Source: JALZAI01 sp038212215 (GTDB lineage: Bacteria; Actinomycetota; Actinomycetes; Mycobacteriales; Jatrophihabitantaceae). From it: DNA of 64,000 bases. The position numbers and the translations under genes were made by a program. This document shows, one piece after another, positions 34,959-42,325 of the stretch; positions within the stretch are counted from its first letter, which is position 1, and every line of letters starts with the position of its first letter. The stretch lies in the NCBI GenBank assembly GCA_038212215.1, contig JBBQUT010000018.1:1-64000 (forward strand), written 5' to 3'. The notes under the pieces are model-generated. The model was not told the origin of the DNA and searched no databases. It was given only the letters and a program-made list of their open reading frames with translations.

Positions 34959-35705
34959 CTAGCCGTTTCGTTCGGTCGCAGGCAACGTGCTCGGCGCGCC
35001 GAGCAGGTAGGCAAGCAGGCACGCTGTGATCGACTCCGCGCACAGCAACCCGATCAGCACGACGATCTGGAACCGGGCAGCCTGGACCGCGTTAGCCCCG
35101 CCGAGCAACGCGCCGACGAACGCGCCTGGCAGGGTCACCAGCCCGACCGTCCGGGTCTGATCGAGTGCCGGGACCAGCGCTTCGAAGACGGCGTCGCGCG
35201 CGATCGGACGCACCGCGTCGCGCATCCGCGCTCCGATCGACAGCCAGGCCTCGACCTCTTCGCGTCGCCGGTGCAGCCCTTCGCCAAGACGCCGTCCGGT
35301 CAGGGTCGCAGCAGTCATCGTGCCGCCCATCACGATGCCTGACACGGCGACCAGCGTCCGCACGTCGCGCGTCAAGGTCGGTAGCCCGACGATGACAGCG
35401 ATGGCGACCCCCGCTCCCGCCGCGCAGGCGATCACCACGCGCTTGAGCGCCTGATCATGCCCGCGCAGCCGCCGCGCCGCCGTCCACGTCGCCACCGAGA
35501 ACATCACTGCGACGACGGCGATAACCGTGACGGGAGCCGCGAACACTCCCCGTAGCGCCAACGCGACGAGCGCGAGTTGCACCACTGCGCGCGCGGAAGC
35601 GACCAGCGTCGCGCGCCGCTGGGCGACCCCTGCCACAGTGAGCGCGACGAGCGCAAGCGCGAGCAGCACCACGAGCCCGATACCGAGTCTGACGTCTTCG
35701 CTCAC
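34959..35705 (-). CDS. FetB-like (UPF0014) inner-membrane permease
   Basis: A protein of about 248 residues with seven or so hydrophobic segments. The family signature is SGIVMGGTMTAATLTGRR, followed by EVEAWLSIGARMRDAVRP, and PGAFVGALLGGANAVQAARFQIVVLIGL (read as separate motifs). In E. coli FetB pairs with the ATPase FetA in iron homeostasis; no FetA-like ATPase gene is adjacent here. The frame extends to 35765 through repeat sequence; the true start is GTG-AGC-GAA at 35705, overlapping the TGA of the last mini-ORF of the tandem array. Translation is therefore probably coupled to that array. Confidence 0.82.
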   Translation of the reverse strand: MSEDVRLGIGLVVLLALALVALTVAGVAQRRATLVASARAVVQLALVALALRGVFAAPVTVIAVVAVMFSVATWTAARRLRGHDQALKRVVIACAAGAGVAIAVIVGLPTLTRDVRTLVAVSGIVMGGTMTAATLTGRRLGEGLHRRREEVEAWLSIGARMRDAVRPIARDAVFEALVPALDQTRTVGLVTLPGAFVGALLGGANAVQAARFQIVVLIGLLCAESITACLLAYLLGAPSTLPATERNG

Positions 35706-36131
35706 GGCCGAGCCTCGCTGCGCTCGTTCGCCCGGCACAGCCAGATCACATTGGTTCGCTCGCAAGCTTCGCTCACGGCCGAGCCTCGCTGCGCTCGTTC
35801 GCCCGGCACAGCCAGATCACATTGGTTCGCTCGCAAGCTTCGCTCACGGCCGAGCCTCGCTGCGCTCGTTCGGCCGGCACAGCCCGATCACATTGGTTCG
35901 CTCGCAAGCTTCGCTCACGGCCGAGCCTCGCTGCGCTCGTTCGCCCGGCACAGCCCGATCACATTGGTTCGCTCGCAAGCTTCGCTCACGGCCGAGCCTC
36001 GCTGCGCTCGTTCGGCCGGCACAGCCCGATCACATTGGTTCGCTCGCAAGCTTCGCTCACGACCGACCCTCGCTGCGCTCGTTCGCCCGGCACAGCCCGA
36101 TCACATTGGTTCGCTCGCAAGCTTCGCTCAC
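35701..36131 (-). repeat. Tandem array of six 71-bp MIRU-like mini-ORF units
   Basis: Six complete units begin (plus strand) at 35701, 35772, 35843, 35914, 35985 and 36056, with the first bases of a seventh at 36127. Units 1 and 2 are identical, as are 3 and 5; the others differ by one to four bases. On the minus strand each unit is GTG-AGC plus 22 codons and TGA, and each TGA overlaps the GTG of the next unit as GTGA. The starts are at 36131, 36060, 35989, 35918, 35847 and 35776. The last stop overlaps the fetB-like GTG (35702-35705). The peptide begins SEACERTNVI and ends NERSEARP. Confidence 0.9.
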
Positions 36132-36185
36132 GGCACCAACCTATGGTTCGGGTCGACCCGCCTCCGGCAGGCGCCCGCCGATCGA
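35706..36185. other. Long intergenic region occupied by the tandem repeat
   Basis: 480 bases separate the MetE-like gene (ending 36186) from the fetB-like start. Bases 35706-36131 are repeat units. The remaining 54 bases contain a GGAGGCGGG (minus strand) about 28 bases before the first mini-ORF GTG. No other gene is supported; longer open frames on either strand here are artefacts of the 71-bp periodicity. Confidence 0.75.
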
Positions 36186-37352
36186 TCAGACGCCGAGATT
36201 CTCCGCGGCCATCCGGGTACCCGCGACGCGGTTGGTGATCTTTTGAAAGGCAACCTCCCGCGCGAAGTCCGGCGACCCGTGGTTGGGTTTCTCGTCCATG
36301 CTGAACGGCGAGAAGCCACAATCGTCAGTCGAGCCCAGCTGCTCTTTCGGGATGAAGTTGGACGCGCGGACGAGCGCATCCCGCACTTCCTCCGGGGACT
36401 CGATCCGCGGATTCAGTGGGTTGATGACGCCGACGAAGGCGACCTGCGCGACGCCGTTCGCATCACGAAGATTCTTCCCGATCGATTCATACACCGGATC
36501 CTTGTCGCGCTCGCTGGCGAGCTGAATCAGGAAATACCCCGCATTGATCTTGAACATTTCCGGCAGCAGGTTGTTGTAAGGAACATCTGCGCTGTGCACA
36601 GAGTCGCGGTCACCGCCCGGGCAGGTGTGCACGCCGATATTCTTGCGTTCCTGCGGCGTGAACCGGTTCAGCACCTCATTGTTGAGCTCGATGAAATGCG
36701 GCAGCATGCCCGCGCCGGTCCAGGGGTTGCGCGGATCGGCGCGAGTGGCCAGCCGCCCCTCGGTGAAGTCCACTGACACCCGCACCGCGCCCGCGGCGAA
36801 CGCCTTGCGAATGTCGCGCTCGGTCTCGTCGCAGAGATCCTTCTCGAACTGCTCGCGCGAATACCCCTCAACCTCGTCTTTGAGCGGGTAGAGCAGAGCC
36901 AGCATGGACGGCGCGATGACGGCCTGCTTCATCGGCTTCGTCGCGTAGGGCAGCGACTTTTTGAGCGTGTCCGCAGCGTAGAAGTTGTACTGGAATGGGC
37001 CCTTCACCAACTTCGGCAACTGCCGGCCGTGCCCGTCGGCGAAGATGGCGAAGAATTGGCCGCCAGGCGCAAGGCTCGGTGCCAAACCCCCTCCAGCGAG
37101 GGTGTCGGCGATCGGATAGGTGGCGAAACTCGACCAGCGTTGCTCACCGTCGGACACGCAGGGCGAGCCGGTCGCCTCCAAGCGCTGCACAGAATCTTTC
37201 GCGGCGTCGTCCTGCAGCGCCTCGAGTGCAGCCTTGTCGACGTTTCCGGAATCGAATTCGGCGTACATCTCCTGCAGCTTCGCCGGACGCGGCAGCGATC
37301 CGACATTCTCGGTGGGAAGTCCGGTCTCGCCGGCCGGGTCATAGTCAGCCAT
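36186..37352 (-). CDS. MetE-like methyltransferase, second type
   Basis: A 388-residue single-domain protein of the methionine synthase II family. Start region GLPTENVGSLPRPAKLQEMY, then SDGEQRWSSFATYP, DFTEGRLATRADPRNPW, zinc-site IGVHTCPGGDRDS (H-x-C) and GSTDDCGFSPF (second Cys). It clearly differs from the neighbours at 33655 and 20615, so it is an old paralogue rather than a recent copy. AAAGGGACA precedes the ATG at 37352. Substrate unknown. It lies downstream of the LLM oxidoreductase on the same strand, separated by 125 bases. Confidence 0.8.
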   Translation of the reverse strand: MADYDPAGETGLPTENVGSLPRPAKLQEMYAEFDSGNVDKAALEALQDDAAKDSVQRLEATGSPCVSDGEQRWSSFATYPIADTLAGGGLAPSLAPGGQFFAIFADGHGRQLPKLVKGPFQYNFYAADTLKKSLPYATKPMKQAVIAPSMLALLYPLKDEVEGYSREQFEKDLCDETERDIRKAFAAGAVRVSVDFTEGRLATRADPRNPWTGAGMLPHFIELNNEVLNRFTPQERKNIGVHTCPGGDRDSVHSADVPYNNLLPEMFKINAGYFLIQLASERDKDPVYESIGKNLRDANGVAQVAFVGVINPLNPRIESPEEVRDALVRASNFIPKEQLGSTDDCGFSPFSMDEKPNHGSPDFAREVAFQKITNRVAGTRMAAENLGV

Positions 37353-37477
37353 TTGTGTCCCTTTCGCGAATCGGCGTTGGCGCGGCGGATTGGCGCCTAC
37401 TACCGGTCGATGCTGCTAGAAACTTGACTCTCGAAACGTAGTCCCACAGACGGACGAGAATCAACGAACGTCGTCGA

Positions 37478-38350
37478 TTACAGGTCCACGATCGCGGGAA
37501 TGACTTGCTCGCCGAGGATTTCCAACGGCGTGATTGACGCGACGTATGGAACGATGATCTGGGCGTGTTGGACGCCCAACTCGGCCAAGGCGCGAAGTTC
37601 ATCGATCAGTTCGTCCACGCGCTCGCCGTTCGGGCCTGGATGCATCGGCATCATCACGGTCTTCTCGATCTCGGCGTAGTCGCGCCCGACGTCGTCACAG
37701 TGCCGTCGCAGTACGTCCAGCTTGTGCGGCAATTCGGCGCCGGGGAACAGATTGCAGGCCTGCGCGTACTGGGCAACGAGGCGCAACGTCTTCTTCTCCC
37801 CGCCGCCCCCGATCAGGATCGGGGGGTGCGGGCGCTGCATCGACTGCGGCGAGTTGAGCGTGCGCTCCAAGCGGTAGTGCTTACCCCGGTAGGCACTTTC
37901 GTCCTCGCTCCACATCTGCAGACAGATCTGCAGCGTCTCCTCCAGTCGCTCGAAGCGTTCCTTGGTTGGCGGGAACGGCAGACCGAGGCCACGCGATTCC
38001 TCGTCGTTCCACGCCGCGCCGATGCCGAGCATGGCACGTCCCTCAGACAGCACGTCCAACGTCGTCACGCACTTGGCCAGCAGGCCCGGCTCGCGGTAGA
38101 CCGCCGCCGTCACCCAGGCCAGCAACTGCATTCGCGACGTGCGCGCGGCAAGGTAACCCAACGCGGTGTACGCCTCGAGCATCTCGTGCTCGCTCGGGCC
38201 GACCATGCTGATCTGCCAGACGTGGTCCATGACGCTCAGCCGCGCGAAACCCTGAGACTCTGCCACCTCAGCGATTCGGGTCAGATCCGTTGCGAGCGCG
38301 CGCGGACCGTTCGGGTAGGTGAAATCTGCGAGGTGCAGGCCGAGCTTCAC
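37478..38350 (-). CDS. LLM-class (F420-dependent type) oxidoreductase
   Basis: A 290-residue luciferase-like TIM barrel. Motifs: LGLHLADFTYPNG, SVMDHVWQ, TLDVLSEGRAMLGIGAAWN, ERFERLEETLQICLQMW, and HPPILIGGGGEKKTLRLVAQYA. This pattern is typical of actinobacterial TIGR03560-like F420-dependent enzymes; FMN use cannot be excluded. Substrate unknown. GTG start at 38350 with GGAGGAT just upstream. Implies that the host probably makes coenzyme F420. Confidence 0.87.
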   Translation of the reverse strand: MKLGLHLADFTYPNGPRALATDLTRIAEVAESQGFARLSVMDHVWQISMVGPSEHEMLEAYTALGYLAARTSRMQLLAWVTAAVYREPGLLAKCVTTLDVLSEGRAMLGIGAAWNDEESRGLGLPFPPTKERFERLEETLQICLQMWSEDESAYRGKHYRLERTLNSPQSMQRPHPPILIGGGGEKKTLRLVAQYAQACNLFPGAELPHKLDVLRRHCDDVGRDYAEIEKTVMMPMHPGPNGERVDELIDELRALAELGVQHAQIIVPYVASITPLEILGEQVIPAIVDL

Positions 38351-38441
38351 ATCATCCTCCGCCAGTCGCTTTCGGTTTCACGCTAGACCAGGACTCCGTC
38401 CCCATGCCGGCGCCGTGAGAGGTCGATGTGCGGGAGGGGCT

Positions 38442-38882
38442 CTAGTCGGCCAGCGCGGCGTCCAGCGTGATGTCCACCCCGGTGAGCGCCTTGCTCACCG
38501 GACAACCCGCCTTCGCAGCCTCTGCCGCCTTGACGAAGCCGTCGTTGTCCAGGCCGTCGACCTTGCCGCGCGCGGTGAGCTTGATGCCGATGAGGCGGAA
38601 TCCGCCGGCCGGGTCCGGCCCGAGGGAGACATCAGCCTGGATGTCCAGCGATTGCGGTGTGCCGCCGGCCTCGGCGATCAGCGCGGAGAATTGCATTGCG
38701 TAGCAGGACGAGTGCGCAGCAGCGATCAGCTCCTCCGGGCTCGTCGTTCCGTCGGCGTTGTCGGCCGCACGCTTGGGGAAAGAGACCTCGTAGCTGCCGA
38801 CACCGGAACTGGTCAGCTCGACCGTCCCCGAACCTTCCTGCAGGGTTCCGGTCCAAGCTGTCTTCGCGGTACGTGTGGGCAT
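38442..38882 (-). CDS. OsmC/Ohr-family peroxiredoxin
   Basis: A 146-residue cytoplasmic peroxidase that reduces organic hydroperoxides. The two redox cysteines are C60 (AAAHSSCYAM) and C127 (AKAGCPVSKAL). TTSPEELIAAAHSSC and the KLTARGKVDGLD strand fit the OsmC rather than the Ohr branch. ATG at 38882 follows GGAGGAGA with a five-base spacing. No adjacent OhrR-type regulator; transcribed alone. Confidence 0.93.
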   Translation of the reverse strand: MPTRTAKTAWTGTLQEGSGTVELTSSGVGSYEVSFPKRAADNADGTTSPEELIAAAHSSCYAMQFSALIAEAGGTPQSLDIQADVSLGPDPAGGFRLIGIKLTARGKVDGLDNDGFVKAAEAAKAGCPVSKALTGVDITLDAALAD

Positions 38883-38948
38883 TACGTCTCCTCCGTGGTT
38901 GGTTGCGATCGACCGTAGTGGATCGTCGACGAGCAGCGAGCGCCGACG

Positions 38949-40298
38949 TCAGCAGGATGTGTACCAGGAGCCGTGGTAGCGGTGAGCGGCGTCGATGTAC
39001 CACGTGCCGCCGGTGCCGCGGATCATTGTGTAGTCGATGGTCCAGTTGTCGCAGGTGTCATGCCCGTTCGGCCCCTTGTCGGCCCGCTGCAGGCTGGTGA
39101 AAGCCAGCGCGACGCGGACGGTGTCGGCGTCGGTGCGCCCGGCGTCGAGCACGGTCACACCGGAGTCGTAGCTAGTCGCGTCGCCGGCGGCAAAGGCTGC
39201 CTCGTTGCCTATTGCAGCCTGCTTTCGCGAGCTGAATACGTGGTAGGCAGCGGAGTAGTCGCCTGTGTTGATCCCGTCGAAGTAGGTGTTGAACGCGGTA
39301 GCGATGCCGGCCGCGTCGGTGGTGCCGATTCCACCACCGGACGGCGGCGGTACGTCCGCCGACGATTGCGATGGCCCGAGCGGATTCTGACATGTGGCGG
39401 CGGATTGCGGAGCGGGATTATTGCGCCATAGATCGGTCACCGCGCGCGCCTGAAACGCCGGGACCGCGTAACCAATCCCATTCGCGTCGATCCGCTGAGC
39501 GTCGACCAGTCCGACGACAGTTCCGTCAAGGGCGACCAGGGGGCCGCCGCTGTTTCCCGGATTGATGGCCGTGTCCGTCTCGATCAACCCGGACAGCGAC
39601 ACCCCGTTCACCTCGATATTGCGGTCTAGCCCACTCACGCCACCCTGCGTGAGCGTAATCGGATCGCCGACGGGAAACCCGATCGCGGCGACCCGGTCGC
39701 CGACAGCCGGCCGTGCCCGGGCAAAGGCGAAGTGATGTCCCGTGAGCGGCCGGTCGGAACGTACCAAGGCGAGATCGCGGGTCGCGTCGGTGCCGATCAC
39801 GGTTCCCGTGGCACGCTGATCGCCGACAATCAGACTGATGAGCGCCGATTGATCAACGACGTGCTCGACTGTCGCCACCAGTGTCGACGAGAGCAGGAAT
39901 CCAGATCCCACACCTGCGGCCGAGCAACTCAGCGTCTCGATCCGGACGACTCCGGATTGTTCGCTGCGATACACGCTCGCAAAGTCCCGCGCCGGCGTAG
40001 TCGCGGACGGCGAGGTCACTGCGGTAGTAGGCGATGTCGTGGTGGGGTGTGCCGTCGGCGATTGCGCCACCGGTGTGCCCGAAGAACTGTCCTGGCGCGA
40101 CAGAACAATGGCGACCGCTCCCCCGACGATGAGGCACGCGAGCACCACGGCGAGAACAATCGGGATGAGGTGGTTGCGTTGCCGCGCACTCGGCGCGATA
40201 TCGCCGACAGGTGATTCGATAGGACTCAGTGGTGCGCCGCAGCGCTGACAGTAGCGATCGTGCTCGTTGGCGGGACCGCCACATCGTTTGCAGTACAA
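38949..40298 (-). CDS. Membrane-anchored trypsin-like serine protease with N-terminal zinc ribbon
   Basis: About 449 residues. A zinc ribbon at the very N-terminus (YCKRCGG ... YCQRCGAPL) is followed by a transmembrane helix (about residues 46-68, PIVLAVVLACLIVGGAVAIV), a Thr/Ser/Pro linker, and a trypsin-like domain. The triad is His in VATVEHVVD, Asp in TRDLALVRS and Ser in NPGNSGGPL. The last ~110 residues look NTF2/SnoaL-like (IATAFNTYFDGINTGDYSAAY). The protease is predicted extracytoplasmic with a cytoplasmic ribbon. Start TTG at 40298 chosen because GGGAGGG lies five bases upstream and the ribbon starts immediately. Confidence 0.8.
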   Translation of the reverse strand: MYCKRCGGPANEHDRYCQRCGAPLSPIESPVGDIAPSARQRNHLIPIVLAVVLACLIVGGAVAIVLSRQDSSSGTPVAQSPTAHPTTTSPTTAVTSPSATTPARDFASVYRSEQSGVVRIETLSCSAAGVGSGFLLSSTLVATVEHVVDQSALISLIVGDQRATGTVIGTDATRDLALVRSDRPLTGHHFAFARARPAVGDRVAAIGFPVGDPITLTQGGVSGLDRNIEVNGVSLSGLIETDTAINPGNSGGPLVALDGTVVGLVDAQRIDANGIGYAVPAFQARAVTDLWRNNPAPQSAATCQNPLGPSQSSADVPPPSGGGIGTTDAAGIATAFNTYFDGINTGDYSAAYHVFSSRKQAAIGNEAAFAAGDATSYDSGVTVLDAGRTDADTVRVALAFTSLQRADKGPNGHDTCDNWTIDYTMIRGTGGTWYIDAAHRYHGSWYTSC

Positions 40299-40302
40299 GG
40301 CA

Positions 40303-40309
40303 CCCTCCC
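40303..40309 (-). promoter_or_regulatory. Ribosome-binding site deciding a TTG start
   Basis: GGGAGGG on the minus strand ends five bases before TTG at 40298 of the zinc-ribbon protease. The first ATG-type alternative is 54 bases further upstream and has no such site. Confidence 0.6.
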
Positions 40310-40385
40310 GAGGTGTCCGCGCCAGCTTGCGGCACAAACCGGGATAGATCAAGTACTGCCGCAGAGTCTCTTGTTACCTTCAGGC

Positions 40386-40796
40386 ATGACCGTGGACGTC
40401 CTCGCGCTGGGGGCATGGTGCGATCTGGTGCCCGCCCAGGAGTATTCGGCGAGCCCCGTTGGCGTCTCGTTCACCGTCCACGAATTTGCTGAACTCGATG
40501 ACGGCAGGCGGGTCACGTTGCACTCCGAGCGCGGCTTCACCAGCTGGCTGCGCTCCACGTCGGACCCGCAACCTGCTGATCAGTGGGCGCACCTGACCCC
40601 GGAAGGCCTCGAGTCCGACGTGCGGACGGTGGTCCTGCCCGACGACGACAATGGGGAAGACCACCCGTGGCAGTGGCTGGCTGGACTGCTCCGTCGGCAC
40701 GGAGTCGACGCGTCGATCGAGCGCCTGAGTGCAGTTCCGTATCGGGTGGAATTCAGCGAGCGACTCACCCAGAAACTGAGCGCACGCTCGCCGTAG
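40386..40796 (+). CDS. Hypothetical protein
   Basis: A 136-residue acidic, soluble protein, not recognised. N-terminus VDVLALGAWCDLVPAQEYSA, then VSFTVHEFAELDDGRRVTL and a helical end ERLSAVPYRVEFSERLTQ. No membrane segment or signal peptide. Codon use is like its neighbours. Divergent from the zinc-ribbon protease (87 bases between starts). A GCACAAGTGAATGCAGATCG sequence follows its stop codon. Confidence 0.65.
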   Translation: MTVDVLALGAWCDLVPAQEYSASPVGVSFTVHEFAELDDGRRVTLHSERGFTSWLRSTSDPQPADQWAHLTPEGLESDVRTVVLPDDDNGEDHPWQWLAGLLRRHGVDASIERLSAVPYRVEFSERLTQKLSARSP

Positions 40797-40865
40797 CTGC
40801 ACAAGTGAATGCAGATCGAGCCCGAATGGCATGGTCACTGCTAGCTCCCTTGAGGAGCGGCACGC

Positions 40866-42245
40866 TCAGACCAGATCGCGCACGAACTGCCCCAGCTGTG
40901 CGAGGTTGCGGCACTCGACCATTGGCACGATCTCGCCCACCTCAGCGGCTGCCGAGTCGCCGGTATCCCATGCGACGCGCCGTTCCGGGTTGAGCCAGTA
41001 GGCCCGTCGCGCCAGACTCGCGATCCAGCGCAAGGCAGGCAATGCCAGATCGCCGTAGTTCGAACGGGCGTCACCGAGGACGAGCAGCGATGTGCGGGTG
41101 GTGATCGCGTCCAGGTGCCGCTCCGCGAACAAACCGAACACCCGCCCATAGTCGGTGCGTCCGTACCAGCCACGCACGTTGGCCTCGGCGGCAAGCCTGG
41201 TCACCGATTCGACGACGTCGGCGCCCGGGCGAAACAGCTTGCTGACCTCGTCGACGTCGTCGATGAACGCGAACACCCGTACCCGGGTGAACTGTTCACG
41301 CATCGCATGAATCAACAGCAGCGTGAAATGCGCGAACGCAGTCACCGATTCGCTCACATCGCACAGGATCACAAGATCAGTCTTTTTCGGGTGGCGGGGC
41401 CGGTGGACGGTGTCGACCGGCACGCCGCCGGAGGACAGCGACGAGCGGATGGTGCGCCGGAAGTCGAGCTGGCCACGCCTGCCGCGCCGGTGCTCGATCG
41501 CCAGCCGCGCCGCGAGTCGCCGGGCCAGCGGCTGAATCTCACGCCGGATCGCGTACAAGTCCGCGCGCGTCGCGCTCAGCAGATCGATTCGGTCCACACT
41601 TGGTCGTACCGCCGTGCGCGCAACCTGCTCCGCGCCGGTGATCTCAGCCTGCCGACGCTGCACCTCAGTGTCGAGCAATCGCTCGAAGCGCGCGATGCCG
41701 GCAGCGAACCGGGTACGCGCGGCCCGCACGCCGAGACCTGAGTCGTCGTCAGCACGCCCGTACAGCGCCTGCTCGAGCAACCCGGCCAGCAACGTCTGCG
41801 CCGAGATCCTGTTTCTCGCCGCGTAACCCGACCACGCCTGCCCACCGGACCCGGACCCGGATGCGGCGACGGCGCCGTAGCGGGCGACCCCGGTGCGAGC
41901 CATCCGAGACAACTCCGCGTCGTCGCCACTGAGCAATGCGTTGCCGAGCTGCGCGCGATACTGCTGCAGCTCGGGTGTCATTCGGGCGGACGGCGTATCG
42001 GGTGCAGGCTCGTCGCCTGCGCCGCGCGCGGCCGGGAAATACAGATCGAACAGCGTGTCGAACGCGCCGCGCTGCGCCTGGCGCTTCATCAGCGCCGCCG
42101 CATACGAGGCGCGCAACTGCACCCGGTCGAGCATGTCGATGACGCGCAGCGCTGCCGCTGCGTCGAGGTCCTCGGCCACCGACACCGGCAATCCGGCGCG
42201 GCGCAGCGCCACCACGAACTCGACATGTCGATCCAACAGGCTCAT
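40866..42245 (-). CDS. CoxE-like von Willebrand factor A domain protein
   Basis: A 459-residue protein. The vWA domain in the C-terminal third has the metal-binding MIDAS motif CDVSESVTAF (D-x-S-x-S) and later GRTDYGRVF. The N-terminal region matches CoxE-type proteins (DRHVEFVVALRRAGLPVSVAE). CoxE/MoxR pairs act as chaperone-like machines that mature metalloenzymes or complexes; the client is not evident because no Cox/Mox structural genes are nearby. ATG at 42245 overlaps the TGA of the upstream repeat mini-ORF (ATGA). Confidence 0.85.
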   Translation of the reverse strand: MSLLDRHVEFVVALRRAGLPVSVAEDLDAAAALRVIDMLDRVQLRASYAAALMKRQAQRGAFDTLFDLYFPAARGAGDEPAPDTPSARMTPELQQYRAQLGNALLSGDDAELSRMARTGVARYGAVAASGSGSGGQAWSGYAARNRISAQTLLAGLLEQALYGRADDDSGLGVRAARTRFAAGIARFERLLDTEVQRRQAEITGAEQVARTAVRPSVDRIDLLSATRADLYAIRREIQPLARRLAARLAIEHRRGRRGQLDFRRTIRSSLSSGGVPVDTVHRPRHPKKTDLVILCDVSESVTAFAHFTLLLIHAMREQFTRVRVFAFIDDVDEVSKLFRPGADVVESVTRLAAEANVRGWYGRTDYGRVFGLFAERHLDAITTRTSLLVLGDARSNYGDLALPALRWIASLARRAYWLNPERRVAWDTGDSAAAEVGEIVPMVECRNLAQLGQFVRDLV

Positions 42246-42319
42246 GCCCGAGCCTCGCTTCGCTCATTCGGGCATGCGGAGACGCAATGACATGTGATCG
42301 CTCGGCAAGCCTCGCTCAT
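42242..42319 (-). repeat. MIRU-like mini-ORF repeat between moxR-like and vWA genes
   Basis: A 74-bp unit bounded by ATGA at 42242-42245 and 42316-42319. Read on the minus strand from ATG 42319 it is a 25-codon frame (SEACRA ... CPNERSEARA) stopping in TGA at 42242-42244, overlapping the vWA gene start. The upstream moxR-like stop is at 42326-42328, ten bases away. Very similar to the gatC-gatA copy. Confidence 0.88.
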
Positions 42320-42325
42320 GACCAG

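Noticed and set aside
34793..35014. Minus-strand 73-codon frame with a possible transmembrane end (GVAGVAFGVAIVIRSGG)
   Set aside because: Its first part is out-of-frame fetB sequence and the hydrophobic end is produced by the 83-base-spaced direct repeat; no start site fits.
35701..36131. CRISPR array
   Set aside because: The units are directly adjacent 71-bp repeats with no unique spacers, and each is a coding frame.
35527..36776. Long open frames (up to 399 codons) through the tandem repeat on the plus strand
   Set aside because: They arise because the 71-bp unit lacks stops in several frames; the repeated peptide changes frame every unit and the frame is antisense to a real MetE-like gene at one end.
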